Origin: Streptomyces justiciae
Lineage (GTDB): Bacteria; Actinomycetota; Actinomycetes; Streptomycetales; Streptomycetaceae
Direction of reading: 5' to 3'
DNA length: 64,000 nucleotides
Assembly: GCF_015163075.1 (NCBI RefSeq)
Contig: NZ_JADDXU010000035.1
Location: 1-64,000 of the forward strand
This document shows positions 34,252 to 43,199 of this stretch, one piece after another. A program made the translations under genes and the position numbers. Under the pieces are notes generated by a model, which saw only the letters and a list, made by a program, of their open reading frames with translations, was not told the origin of the DNA and made no database searches. Within the stretch, counting starts at the first letter, position 1, and each line of letters begins with the position of its first letter.

Positions 34252-35058
34252 ATGCGCCTGAGCAGGCCCCGCCTTTCTGCGACCGCGGCACTCGTCGTCG
34301 CCGCACTGGGGATCCCCACGTACCACCACTTGGCCGAGGGCGACGCCCATGCGGCCCGCGTTCCGGCCGCGAGCACCGACCAGGCCGCCGAAACGTCGAC
34401 CGCGGACCCACTGCCCGTACCGTCCGCATCGCCCGCCGGGTCGGCGACGGTTCAGCCACGTCCCCAACTGCCCGCGCATCTGCCGGGGTTGGGGCCGAAG
34501 ACGCTGGCTCGTATCCCGGCCAACGCCCGGCAGGTCTTCGTGGTGACGGGAGAGGCGAAGGATTCCTCGTCCTCGCAGGCAGTGCTCTGGCAACGAGTCG
34601 ACGGCGGCTGGCGCCGCGGAGAGGTATGGGCCGCCCACAACGGCTACCGGGGCTGGACGGACAAGCACTACGTGGGCGATCTGCACAGCCCCATAGGGGT
34701 GTTCGGCCTCACCGACGCCGGCGGACGACTGGCCGATCCCGGCACCGAGTTGCCCTACCACCGGTCCGGCGCCTTCTCGGTCAGCGGCACCGGCTTCGAA
34801 GGCGAATCGCTGGCCGGGTCCTTCGACTATGTCATCGCCCTCAACTACAACAGGCAGCCGGGCACTTCACCGATGGACGGCACCAAGCCGATGGGGCCGA
34901 GCCGCGGAGGAGGCATCTGGATCCATGTCGACCACGGCGGACCCACACATGCCTGCATCAGCCTCTCCAAGGCCCACATGAAGCAGCTGCTGCGTATGCT
35001 CAACCCCGCGGACCGTCCCGTCGCCGTCCTGGGCGACGCAGCATCCCTCACCCGCTGA
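34252..35058 (+). CDS. Secreted L,D-transpeptidase-like (YkuD-fold) protein
   Basis: A 268-aa exported protein. The signal peptide is residues 1-~35, then a Pro/Ala/Ser-rich linker (~36-75). The catalytic domain (~90-265) has SPIGVFGLTDAGG and the active-site segment GGGIWIHVDHGGPTHACISL with C235 as nucleophile and H225/H228 nearby. Here HGC of the classical motif is HAC, a variation. Such enzymes make 3-3 crosslinks in peptidoglycan. It is downstream of the ECF sigma pair in the same direction, so it may be one of its cell-wall targets. ATG 34252; a second, separate transcript is possible. Confidence 0.82.
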   Translation: MRLSRPRLSATAALVVAALGIPTYHHLAEGDAHAARVPAASTDQAAETSTADPLPVPSASPAGSATVQPRPQLPAHLPGLGPKTLARIPANARQVFVVTGEAKDSSSSQAVLWQRVDGGWRRGEVWAAHNGYRGWTDKHYVGDLHSPIGVFGLTDAGGRLADPGTELPYHRSGAFSVSGTGFEGESLAGSFDYVIALNYNRQPGTSPMDGTKPMGPSRGGGIWIHVDHGGPTHACISLSKAHMKQLLRMLNPADRPVAVLGDAASLTR

Positions 35059-35166
35059 CGCTCCGCAGCGCACAGTCCTCGCCACGGCACACGTATGCGG
35101 TCATCGACGACGGAGCGGGTGAACTCGGGTTCGCCCCGTACACGTCATCGCCGTGTGAGATACACA

Positions 35167-35962
35167 ATGACCGCCGACCAGCGGCCCTCAGTCGACGGGC
35201 GACAGCCGTCCCGCAGACACAGACCGGGCCGGCGCCCGCTCCTCGTGGCCGGTGCCGTGTGCGCCGTGACCCTCGGCATCATCCCCCCCGCCCGCGCTCG
35301 CCGCTCCGCAAGCGTCCCGGCAGACGGCGGCGGCCACGGCCGTCGCGACGACCGCGTGGCAGAACGGCGCTTTCCAGGTGGACCGTTCCGCGCTGGTCCA
35401 CCGCTCCGACGTGGTGATCGGCCGGCCCGGTACGGATCCCACCGAGTCCATGCCGCTGGGCAACGGCACGCTAGGCGCGGCGGTGTGGGCGGCGGACGGC
35501 TTCACCGTGCACCTCAACCGGGGCGACACCTTCCCCGACCGCAGGTCCCCGGGGCGGGTGACGATCTCGGGGCTGAAGACCATCACCGGGGCGGACGACT
35601 TCTCCGCCCGCCTGGACCTGTACGACGGTGTCCTGACCGAGTCCGGCGGCGGCATGACGGCGGCCATCTACACGCGCGCCGACCGGGACGAGCTCGTCGT
35701 CGACGTCACGGGCGCCGATCCGGGCAGTTCGCAGACGGTGCGCGGTGACCTGTGGGACGGTCGCTCGCCGTCCGCGGCCGCCTCCGGCGCGGTGGCTCCC
35801 CTCACCGAGACCTGGAAGGACGACGGGACGGGCGGCACCGGCGACACCCACGGCAGCCTGCTCGGGTTGACCGCCGGCGGACGCGACGTCACCTCCTCCG
35901 TGACGGACGGCGGCACCGTGCAGGTCGCCGGCGGCCAGCGACCGCGGCGCCCTGCCGGGCCC
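35167..35962 (+). pseudogene. Broken secreted glycoside-hydrolase-like (DUF5703-type) gene
   Basis: ATG 35167 opens a Tat-like signal peptide (RRHRPGRRPLLVAGAVCAVTLG). At the C7 tract 35283-35289 the frame must shift by one base. With six Cs the signal peptide would continue as IIPPPALAAPQASRQ into the mature part, which is otherwise intact: VVIGRPGTDPTESMPLGNGTLGAAVW, FTVHLNRGDTF, then a beta-rich region to about 35935. Homology then ends where the 3' end of oppF begins. The N-terminal domain resembles DUF5703/GH95-like proteins of ~800 residues, so about two thirds are missing. Confidence 0.6.
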
Positions 35963-36962
35963 TCACTCCTCGGCGAAGAAGCACGCCGAGTCGTGGGCCG
36001 CCGCCCCGCCGGTGTCACGGAATCCGGCAGGAACGGCGAGCACCGGCACATCCGTCGCGCAGCGTTCTTGTGCTTTCCAGCAGCGGGTGCGGAAGCGGCA
36101 GCCGGAGGGGATGTTGGTCGGGGAGGGGACGTCGCCGGCCAGGATGATGCGTTCGCGGTGTTCGCGGGCCTCCGGGTCGGGGACCGGGGCGGCGGAGAGC
36201 AGGGCCTGGGTGTAGGGGTGGGTGGGGTGGTCGTAGATCTCCGCGTCCCGGCCGATCTCCACGATCCGGCCGAGGTACATCACGCCGACGCGGTCGGAGA
36301 TGTGGCGGACGATCGACAGGTCGTGGGCGATGAAGACGTAGGAGAGGTCGAACTCGTTCTGGAGGCGGTCCATGAGGTTGATGACCTGGGCCTGGACGGA
36401 GACGTCGAGCGCGGAGACCGGTTCGTCGGCGACGATCACCTCCGGGCGCAGGGCCAATCCCCTTGCGATGCCGATGCGTTGGCGCTGGCCGCCGGAGAAC
36501 TGGTGGGGGTAGCGGTTGATGTACTCGGGGTTGAGGCCGACCACGTCCAGGAGGTCCTGGACCTTCCTGCGCCGGTCGCCCTTGGGGGCCACCTCGGGGT
36601 GGATGTCGTACGGCTCCCCGATGATGTCGCCGACCGTCATGCGGGGGTTGAGCGAGGTGTACGGGTCCTGGAAGACCATCTGGATGTTGCGACGGACCGA
36701 CTTGAGAGCTCTGCCGGACAGCTTGGTGATGTCCTCACCCTTGTACTTGATCGACCCGGCGGTCGGCTGCTCGAGATTGACCAGCATCTTGGCAACAGTT
36801 GACTTGCCGCAGCCGGACTCCCCCACGATCCCGAGGGTCTCCCCTTTGTTGAGCGTGAAGTCCACACCGTCAACGGCCTTGACCGCACCGACCTGCTTCT
36901 TGAACAGGATGCCCTGGGTGAGCGGGTAGTGCTTGACCAGTCCGGTCACTTCAATGATCGGT

Positions 36963-36970
<8 letters not shown>
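35963..36970 (-). CDS. oppF: Oligopeptide ABC importer, ATPase subunit OppF-like
   Basis: A 335-aa ATPase that powers peptide uptake together with OppD. Walker A is GESGCGKST; the Q-loop lies in [19 protein letters not shown]; signature [19 protein letters not shown]; Walker [21 protein letters not shown]-loop FIAHDLSIV. The C-terminal oligopeptide/dipeptide domain carries the cysteines [19 protein letters not shown], an Fe-S-like site. It is the last gene of the opp operon; its start overlaps the oppD end by 8 bp. Its 3' end abuts the truncated DUF5703 gene, marking a recombination boundary. Confidence 0.95.
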
Positions 36971-37937
<967 letters not shown>

Positions 37938-37943
37938 GACGGC

Positions 37944-38825
37944 TCACCTCAGCTTCGGATCGAGGGCGTCGCGGACCGCGTCGCCGAGCATGATGAACGC
38001 CAGGACCGTGACCGCGAGGGCGCCGGCCGGCCACAGCAGCATGTGCGGGGCGTTGCGGATGTACGGGGAGGCCGCGGAGATGTCGATGCCCCAGCTCACC
38101 GTGGGCGGCTTCAGGCCGACGCCTAGGTAGGAGAGCGTCGCCTCGAGAGAGATGTACGTGCCGAGCGCGATGGTCGCGACCACGATCACCGGGGCCACCG
38201 CGTTCGGCGCGATGTGGCGCAGCAGCAGACGGGAGTTGGAGGCGCCCAGGGCACGCGCGGCCTGCACGTAGTCGTTCTGTTTCGCCGTGATGACCGAGCC
38301 CCTCGCGATCCGGGACACCTGCGGCCAGCCCAGCAGCACCATGAAGCCGATGACCGGCCACACCGTGCCGCCGGTGACCACGGAGAGCAGGGCCAGGCCG
38401 CCCAGGACGACGGGGATGGCGAAGAAGATGTCGGTGATCCGGGACAGGATCGTGTCCCACAGGCCGCCGAAGAAGCCGGCGAGGCCGCCGAGGACCGAGC
38501 CCAGGACCGTGACGCCGAGCGTGGCGCAGACGCCGACCGTGACGGACGTACGGGCTCCGTAGACGGTACGGGTGTAGACGTCGCAGCCCTGGCCGTCGTA
38601 GCCGAACGGGTGGCCTGGTTGCGAGCCCTGCTGCGCTTTTGCCAGGTCGCACTTGAGCGGGTTGCCCGAGGCGATCAGCGACGGCCAGAGGGAGATGACG
38701 ATCAGGAAGATGATCACCAGGGCGGAGAGGACGAAGACCGGGTTGCGCAGCAGGTGGCGGATCGCGTCGGACCTGAGACTGCGTGCCACGGCCTGTGGGG
38801 CGGCGGGTGCCGTCGGCTCAGGCAT
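37944..38825 (-). CDS. oppC: Oligopeptide ABC importer, permease OppC-like
   Basis: A 293-aa permease. The N-terminal OppC/TM1 segment is VFVLSALVIIFLIVISLWPSLI, followed by the extracytoplasmic loop GHPFGYDGQGCDVYTRTVYGARTSV typical of OppC/DppC, and about five more TM helices. The EAA-type cytoplasmic loop is DYVQAARALGASNSRLLLRHIAPN, which docks the ATPases. Its start overlaps the oppB stop by 8 bp. Confidence 0.94.
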   Translation of the reverse strand: MPEPTAPAAPQAVARSLRSDAIRHLLRNPVFVLSALVIIFLIVISLWPSLIASGNPLKCDLAKAQQGSQPGHPFGYDGQGCDVYTRTVYGARTSVTVGVCATLGVTVLGSVLGGLAGFFGGLWDTILSRITDIFFAIPVVLGGLALLSVVTGGTVWPVIGFMVLLGWPQVSRIARGSVITAKQNDYVQAARALGASNSRLLLRHIAPNAVAPVIVVATIALGTYISLEATLSYLGVGLKPPTVSWGIDISAASPYIRNAPHMLLWPAGALAVTVLAFIMLGDAVRDALDPKLR

Positions 38826-39741
38826 AGCGGATCCTCGGGTCGAGTACGGCGTACAGGAGGTCGACGAGCAGATTGGCGACCAGGAAGACCAGCACCAGGA
38901 CGGTGACGAAACCGACCACCGTCTGGGTGTTCTGGCGCAGGATGCCCTGGTAGAGCTGGTAGCCGACGCCGTGGATGTTGAAGATCCGCTCCGTGACGAT
39001 CGCGCCGCCCATCAGGGCACCGATGTCCGTGCCGATGAACGTGACCACCGGGATCAGCGAGTTGCGCAGCAGGTGGCGGGTGATGATCCTGCGGCGGGGC
39101 AGGCCTTTCGCCACCGCCGTACGGACGTAGTCGCTGCGGCGGTTCTCCGCGATCGAGGTACGGGTCAGCCGGGTGACGTAGGCCAGCGACACCGACGCCA
39201 GCACCAGGCCCGGCACGATCAGCTCGCTGAAGGGCGCCTGCGTGGACACCGACGGGGAGATCCAGTTCCACTTGACGCCGAGGAGCAGTTGGAGCACCAG
39301 GCCCGTGACGAAGGTCGGGATCGAGATGACGACGAGGGTCAGCAGCAGGATCGCCGTGTCCAGGACGCGTCCTCGGCTCAGACCGGTGAGGACGCCGAGG
39401 CCGAGACCGAGGACGATCTCGAACACGATGGCCACGACGGTCAGCCGGATGGTGACCGGGAAGGCGGTGCTCATCAGGTCGATGACCTTCTGGCCGTTGA
39501 AGGCGGTGCCGAAGTCACCGGTGAAGAGGTGACCCATGTAGGTCAGGTATTGCTCCAGCACCGGCTTGTCGAGCCCGAACTCCCGCCGGAGCTGGGCGGC
39601 GGTGGCCGGGTCGCACGCCTTGTCGCCGCACAGGCCCGCCACCGGGTCGCCGAGCACGTTCACCATGAGGAAGATCAGGAGCGTGGCTCCGATGAACACC
39701 GGGATCATCTGGAGCAGACGTCGTATCAGATACCGCCCCAC
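38818..39741 (-). CDS. oppB: Oligopeptide ABC importer, permease OppB-like
   Basis: A 307-aa permease with six TM helices. It starts GRYLIRRLLQMIPVFIGATLL, the usual OppB/DppB opening. The periplasmic loop contains CGDKACDPATAAQLRREFGLDKP. The EAA loop is DYVRTAVAKGLPRRRIITRHLLRNSL. The end YAVLDPRIRYA is also typical. GTG 39741 lies 5 bp after the oppA stop. It forms the translocation pore with OppC. Confidence 0.94.
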   Translation of the reverse strand: MGRYLIRRLLQMIPVFIGATLLIFLMVNVLGDPVAGLCGDKACDPATAAQLRREFGLDKPVLEQYLTYMGHLFTGDFGTAFNGQKVIDLMSTAFPVTIRLTVVAIVFEIVLGLGLGVLTGLSRGRVLDTAILLLTLVVISIPTFVTGLVLQLLLGVKWNWISPSVSTQAPFSELIVPGLVLASVSLAYVTRLTRTSIAENRRSDYVRTAVAKGLPRRRIITRHLLRNSLIPVVTFIGTDIGALMGGAIVTERIFNIHGVGYQLYQGILRQNTQTVVGFVTVLVLVFLVANLLVDLLYAVLDPRIRYA

Positions 39742-39746
39742 ATCGA

Positions 39747-41381
39747 TCAGCCGACCTTGATCTCGTTGTAGACCGGGACGCTGAACGGGTCGAGGGCGAC
39801 GTGCGAGAGCCTGCTGGACCAGCCGGCGCTGCCGTTCTGGTACCACAGCGGGATGGCGCCCATGTCGTCCCGGAGGACCCCCTCGGCCTGCTGGAACAGC
39901 TCCACGGCCTTCTTCGGGTCGGTCTGCGCGTTGGCCTGGTCGACGAGCCGGTCGAACTTCTTGTTCGACCACTTGCCGTCGTTGGAGGAGGCGTCGGTGT
40001 AGTACAGCGGCTGGAGGAAGTCCTGGATGAGCGGGTAGTCCATCTGCCAGCCGGCCCGGAACGGTCCGGTCATCTTGTCCTGGCCGATGAGGTTGCGGAA
40101 GTCGGCGAAGGTGCCGACCGGGGAGCCCACGCAGGCCTTGTCGTTGCCGACGACGTTGTTGATGGAGTTGCAGACCGCGTCCACCCACTCCTTGTGCGAG
40201 CCGGTGTCGGCGTTGTACGTGATCTTGAGCTGCCCGCCGGGGATGCCACCGCCCTCCTGGATGAGCTTCTTGGCCTCGGTGGGGTTGTACGCACAGGCGG
40301 CGCCGCACAGTCCGGCCTTGTACCCGCCGCTCGCGCCGAGCACCGGGGAGGTCCAGTCGGTGGCGGGGGTGCGGGTGTTCTGGAAGATCGTCTTGGTGAT
40401 CTGCGCCCGGTTGATCGCCATGGACAGGCCCTTGCGGACCTTCGCGGCGCCGGGCGTGTTCCAGGCCTTGTCGTAGAACGGGAAGGCGATGGTCTGGATG
40501 ATGCCGGCCGGGGTGTTGAGGTAGCGGTCGCCCAAGTCCTTGTGGACGTTGGTCAGTTGCTGGGCGGGGACGTCGTCGACGAGGTCGAGGTTGCCGGCCA
40601 GCAGGTCGGTGTAGGCGGTGTTGTTGTCGGTGTAGACCTTCAGGTCCACGCCGGCGTTCTGGGCCTTGTCGGCACCCGGGTAGGCGTCCCACTTGCGCAG
40701 CTGCATCTGCGAACCCTTGGTGTACGACTCGATCGTGTAAGGCCCGTCGCCCACCGGCTTCTTCAGCCATGCGGCGTGGTCGGTGAAGAAGGCCTTGGGC
40801 AGCGGTGCGAACGCGACGTAGCCGAGGGTGTCGGGGAACGTGGAGAACTTCTGGCTGAGCCGGATGGTGAAGGTCTGGTCGTTGACGACCTTCAGGCCGG
40901 ACAGGATGTCCGCGGTCTGCTTGCCGCTGTCCGGGTGGACCTTGTCGTAGCCCTCGATGTAGCCGAAGAAGTAGGCGTTCTTCTGGTTGTTCTTGAGGCT
41001 CGCCCCGTAGTTCCAGGCGTCCACGAAGGAGTGCGCGGTGATGGGCTCGCCGTTGCTGAACTTCCAGCCCTTCTTCAGCGTGACGGTGAAGGTGCGGGAG
41101 TCCTCGGTGGTGATGTTCTGGGCGACCGCGTTCTCGGCCTTGCCGGTCCTCGGGTCGTACTCCTTGAGCCCACGGAAGATCATGCCGAGGACCTTGCCGC
41201 CCTCCACCTCGTTGGTGTTGGCCGGCTCCAGGGGGTTCTGCGGGTCGCCCCAGACCGCACTGAGCACGTCGGCGCCGCCGCCGTTCCCGCCGTCGGAGCC
41301 ACCGACACCGCTGCAACCGGTAAGAGTGAGGGCCACGGCGGTGGTGAGGGCGGGCCAGGTGGCATACGTATGTGCTCGCAT
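39747..41381 (-). CDS. oppA: Peptide-binding lipoprotein of the ABC importer
   Basis: A 544-aa family-5 solute-binding protein. Signal peptide ATWPALTTAVALTLTGC with lipidated C23, then a Gly-rich linker. Family signatures: AQNITTEDSRTFTVTLKKGWKFSNGEPITAHSFV (split here as LKKGWKFSNGEPITA), and the C-terminal REGION with PLYYTDASSNDGKW and RLVDQANAQTDPKKAVELFQQAE. It captures peptides at the cell surface and feeds OppBC. ATG 41381 is preceded by AAGGAGAG. It is the first gene of the operon; its promoter lies in the 85-bp gap to the PAP2 gene. Confidence 0.95.
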   Translation of the reverse strand: MRAHTYATWPALTTAVALTLTGCSGVGGSDGGNGGGADVLSAVWGDPQNPLEPANTNEVEGGKVLGMIFRGLKEYDPRTGKAENAVAQNITTEDSRTFTVTLKKGWKFSNGEPITAHSFVDAWNYGASLKNNQKNAYFFGYIEGYDKVHPDSGKQTADILSGLKVVNDQTFTIRLSQKFSTFPDTLGYVAFAPLPKAFFTDHAAWLKKPVGDGPYTIESYTKGSQMQLRKWDAYPGADKAQNAGVDLKVYTDNNTAYTDLLAGNLDLVDDVPAQQLTNVHKDLGDRYLNTPAGIIQTIAFPFYDKAWNTPGAAKVRKGLSMAINRAQITKTIFQNTRTPATDWTSPVLGASGGYKAGLCGAACAYNPTEAKKLIQEGGGIPGGQLKITYNADTGSHKEWVDAVCNSINNVVGNDKACVGSPVGTFADFRNLIGQDKMTGPFRAGWQMDYPLIQDFLQPLYYTDASSNDGKWSNKKFDRLVDQANAQTDPKKAVELFQQAEGVLRDDMGAIPLWYQNGSAGWSSRLSHVALDPFSVPVYNEIKVG

Positions 41382-41466
41382 GGGTCTCTCCTTGAGGGGC
41401 TCGCCCGCGACGTCGACTGGTTTCAGGTAGGTCAAGGTAGTTTCGGCACCTCTTGCCCGACATCAC

Positions 41467-42432
41467 ATGTCCGTGCGATATGTCCCGTCTCCGGACACAC
41501 CTACATTCGTATGTGTGACGTTGCATGCTGCCGAGAGCAAGCGAAACGAGCCAGACCTGCGGGATCGGCGAGACCAGCGCTTCTCCCGGCGCGTAGCGGT
41601 CCGGCTCGCCGCCGCCGCGGCCGCGTCCGCCACGGCGGAGCTGCTGGTGTACGCGGCGTTCGTCCGTACGGCCGCGGGCCAGCGCTGGGAGAACTCCGTG
41701 TGGGCCGGACGCGCCCACGACGAGTCGCTGGCCGCGGTGCACCGGGCCGACCGGGTGCTGGACCAGATCACGGTGATGTCCCTGGGCGGCGCCGTGGCCC
41801 TGCTGGTGCTGATCGGGGCGGTGCGCCGGCGTTACGCCGAGACGGCGGTCGCGGTGGGCGTCGTGGGCGGGTCACTCGCCCTGAGCGAAGTGCTCAAGCG
41901 CCTGGTGCTGCGGCGCCCGGACCTGGTGGGCGCGTCGCCCCGGCTGCTGGACAACAGCTTCCCCAGCGGGCACACGGCTATCGCGATGAGCGTGGTCTTC
42001 GGGCTGGCCCTGGTCGTGCCGTACCGGATGCGGGCCGCCGCCGTGGGGGTGTGCGCCGTGTGGGCGTCCTACGTCGGCGCCTACACCGTGGCCGCCGGGT
42101 GGCACCGCCCCAGCGATGTCATCGGCGCCGACCTGGTCGTCCTCACCGTCGCCTGCGGCCTCACCTCGGTGCTGGCCCGCCTCGGCGGAGTGCGTGCCGC
42201 GTCGGGGCGCCGACACCGGGCCGGAGCCCTGCTGGTGACCGGCCCCCTGATGTTCGTCGCGTTCACCGGGCTGGGCACCGGCGGGATCCTGCTCGTGGGC
42301 GCCGCCTCCGGGGCCGTTCCGGCGTGGTCCGCGCCGGGTGTCGCCTATACGGCGGGGCACGCCCTGGCGGCGGGAGCGGGGGCCGCCACCTCGCTGGCGT
42401 GGCTCGCCCTGCTGCGGCGCTGCGCCGTGTGA
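41467..42432 (+). CDS. PAP2-family membrane phosphatase
   Basis: A 321-aa integral membrane protein with about six to eight TM helices. It carries the three PAP2 phosphatase motifs: KRLVLRRPDL (KX6RP), FPSGHTAIAMS (PSGH) and AAGWHRPSDVIGADL (the HX3D end of motif 3). It probably dephosphorylates a lipid phosphate such as phosphatidic acid or undecaprenyl pyrophosphate. The start is uncertain: ATG 41467 is the longest, but GTG 41515 gives a more natural N-terminus, and neither has a ribosome-binding site. It is divergent from oppA. Confidence 0.85.
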   Translation: MSVRYVPSPDTPTFVCVTLHAAESKRNEPDLRDRRDQRFSRRVAVRLAAAAAASATAELLVYAAFVRTAAGQRWENSVWAGRAHDESLAAVHRADRVLDQITVMSLGGAVALLVLIGAVRRRYAETAVAVGVVGGSLALSEVLKRLVLRRPDLVGASPRLLDNSFPSGHTAIAMSVVFGLALVVPYRMRAAAVGVCAVWASYVGAYTVAAGWHRPSDVIGADLVVLTVACGLTSVLARLGGVRAASGRRHRAGALLVTGPLMFVAFTGLGTGGILLVGAASGAVPAWSAPGVAYTAGHALAAGAGAATSLAWLALLRRCAV

Positions 42433-42666
42433 GAACCGGGATCCCGACAACGCCGTTCCCGGCAGACACCTTGTGCGCAGCCCACGTGCGCAAAGCGGAG
42501 CTCTGGCGCTTTCCCGGGGGTGTCTGTCTGCCTCACGGACAGAAACATGTGCGTACCGCATCGCCTCCGGACGGTCGTATTCCGGCGCGAACCGGGCAGG
42601 GACATGTGTAGACGGGTGTTCTGCGGCTAGTTTGACCTCATTGACGGCAACAGCCCGAGGACCAAC

Positions 42667-43110
42667 ATGCAGGTGCACCTGAACTCCCCGCTCGAACCCG
42701 GTAGTGCGCCCCAGCTCGCCGCCGCGATCGTGGCGGCCGCGGCCGACATCAGTGAGGCGGCGCTGGACTACGGCCCGGACAGCATCGATGTCGTGGAGGA
42801 CATCGTCGACGGCTTCCGGGCCGAGGGTGTGAGCGGTGAGGAGATGGCCGAATCGCTCGTCGCCTTCGGCTGCTACCTCGGCGAGATCGTGACGCGCCAC
42901 ATCGGCGGCACCTGGCGGCCCGCACCGGCCACCCACCCCACGGCCGCCCCCTTCATCGTGGTGTTGCCCGACGCCCGGGAGTGCCATCCCATCGACTGGG
43001 TCTTCAGCCGTCTGGAGTCGGGGGCCGCCGTCAGCATCCGTGACCTGTACGCGGTGGCCGCGGCCGGCGGCGCGGACAGCGGGCTCGCGGAAGACGGGGC
43101 GCACGGCTGA
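42667..43110 (+). CDS. Conserved hypothetical protein
   Basis: A 147-aa soluble, acidic protein without signal peptide or TM helices. A mixed alpha/beta pattern is visible (ALDYGPDSIDVVEDIVDGFRAEG; LVAFGCYLGEIVTRHIGGTWRP; PFIVVLPDARECHPIDWVFSRLESG). It resembles small Streptomyces proteins of unknown function such as DUF6278, but I cannot assign it firmly. ATG 42667 follows GAGGACC. The next gene, a LAL regulator, starts 89 bp on in the same direction. The 234-bp gap upstream of it holds a TTGACC-like promoter element near 42631 and no other gene. Confidence 0.65.
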   Translation: MQVHLNSPLEPGSAPQLAAAIVAAAADISEAALDYGPDSIDVVEDIVDGFRAEGVSGEEMAESLVAFGCYLGEIVTRHIGGTWRPAPATHPTAAPFIVVLPDARECHPIDWVFSRLESGAAVSIRDLYAVAAAGGADSGLAEDGAHG

Positions 43111-43199
43111 ACGCGTGCCGCGGACTGTCCGGCCTGCGACGATAGAGGCCACCAGGGGGCAAGGGCAGGCTTGCGGACGGCGGGGGAAGCGGAGGAGAC

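Noticed and set aside
38818-41742. A single very long minus-strand frame over oppB and part of oppA
   Set aside because: Only the oppB part (to 39741) is coding; the remainder is an out-of-frame shadow of oppA rich in Arg/Gly/Gln.
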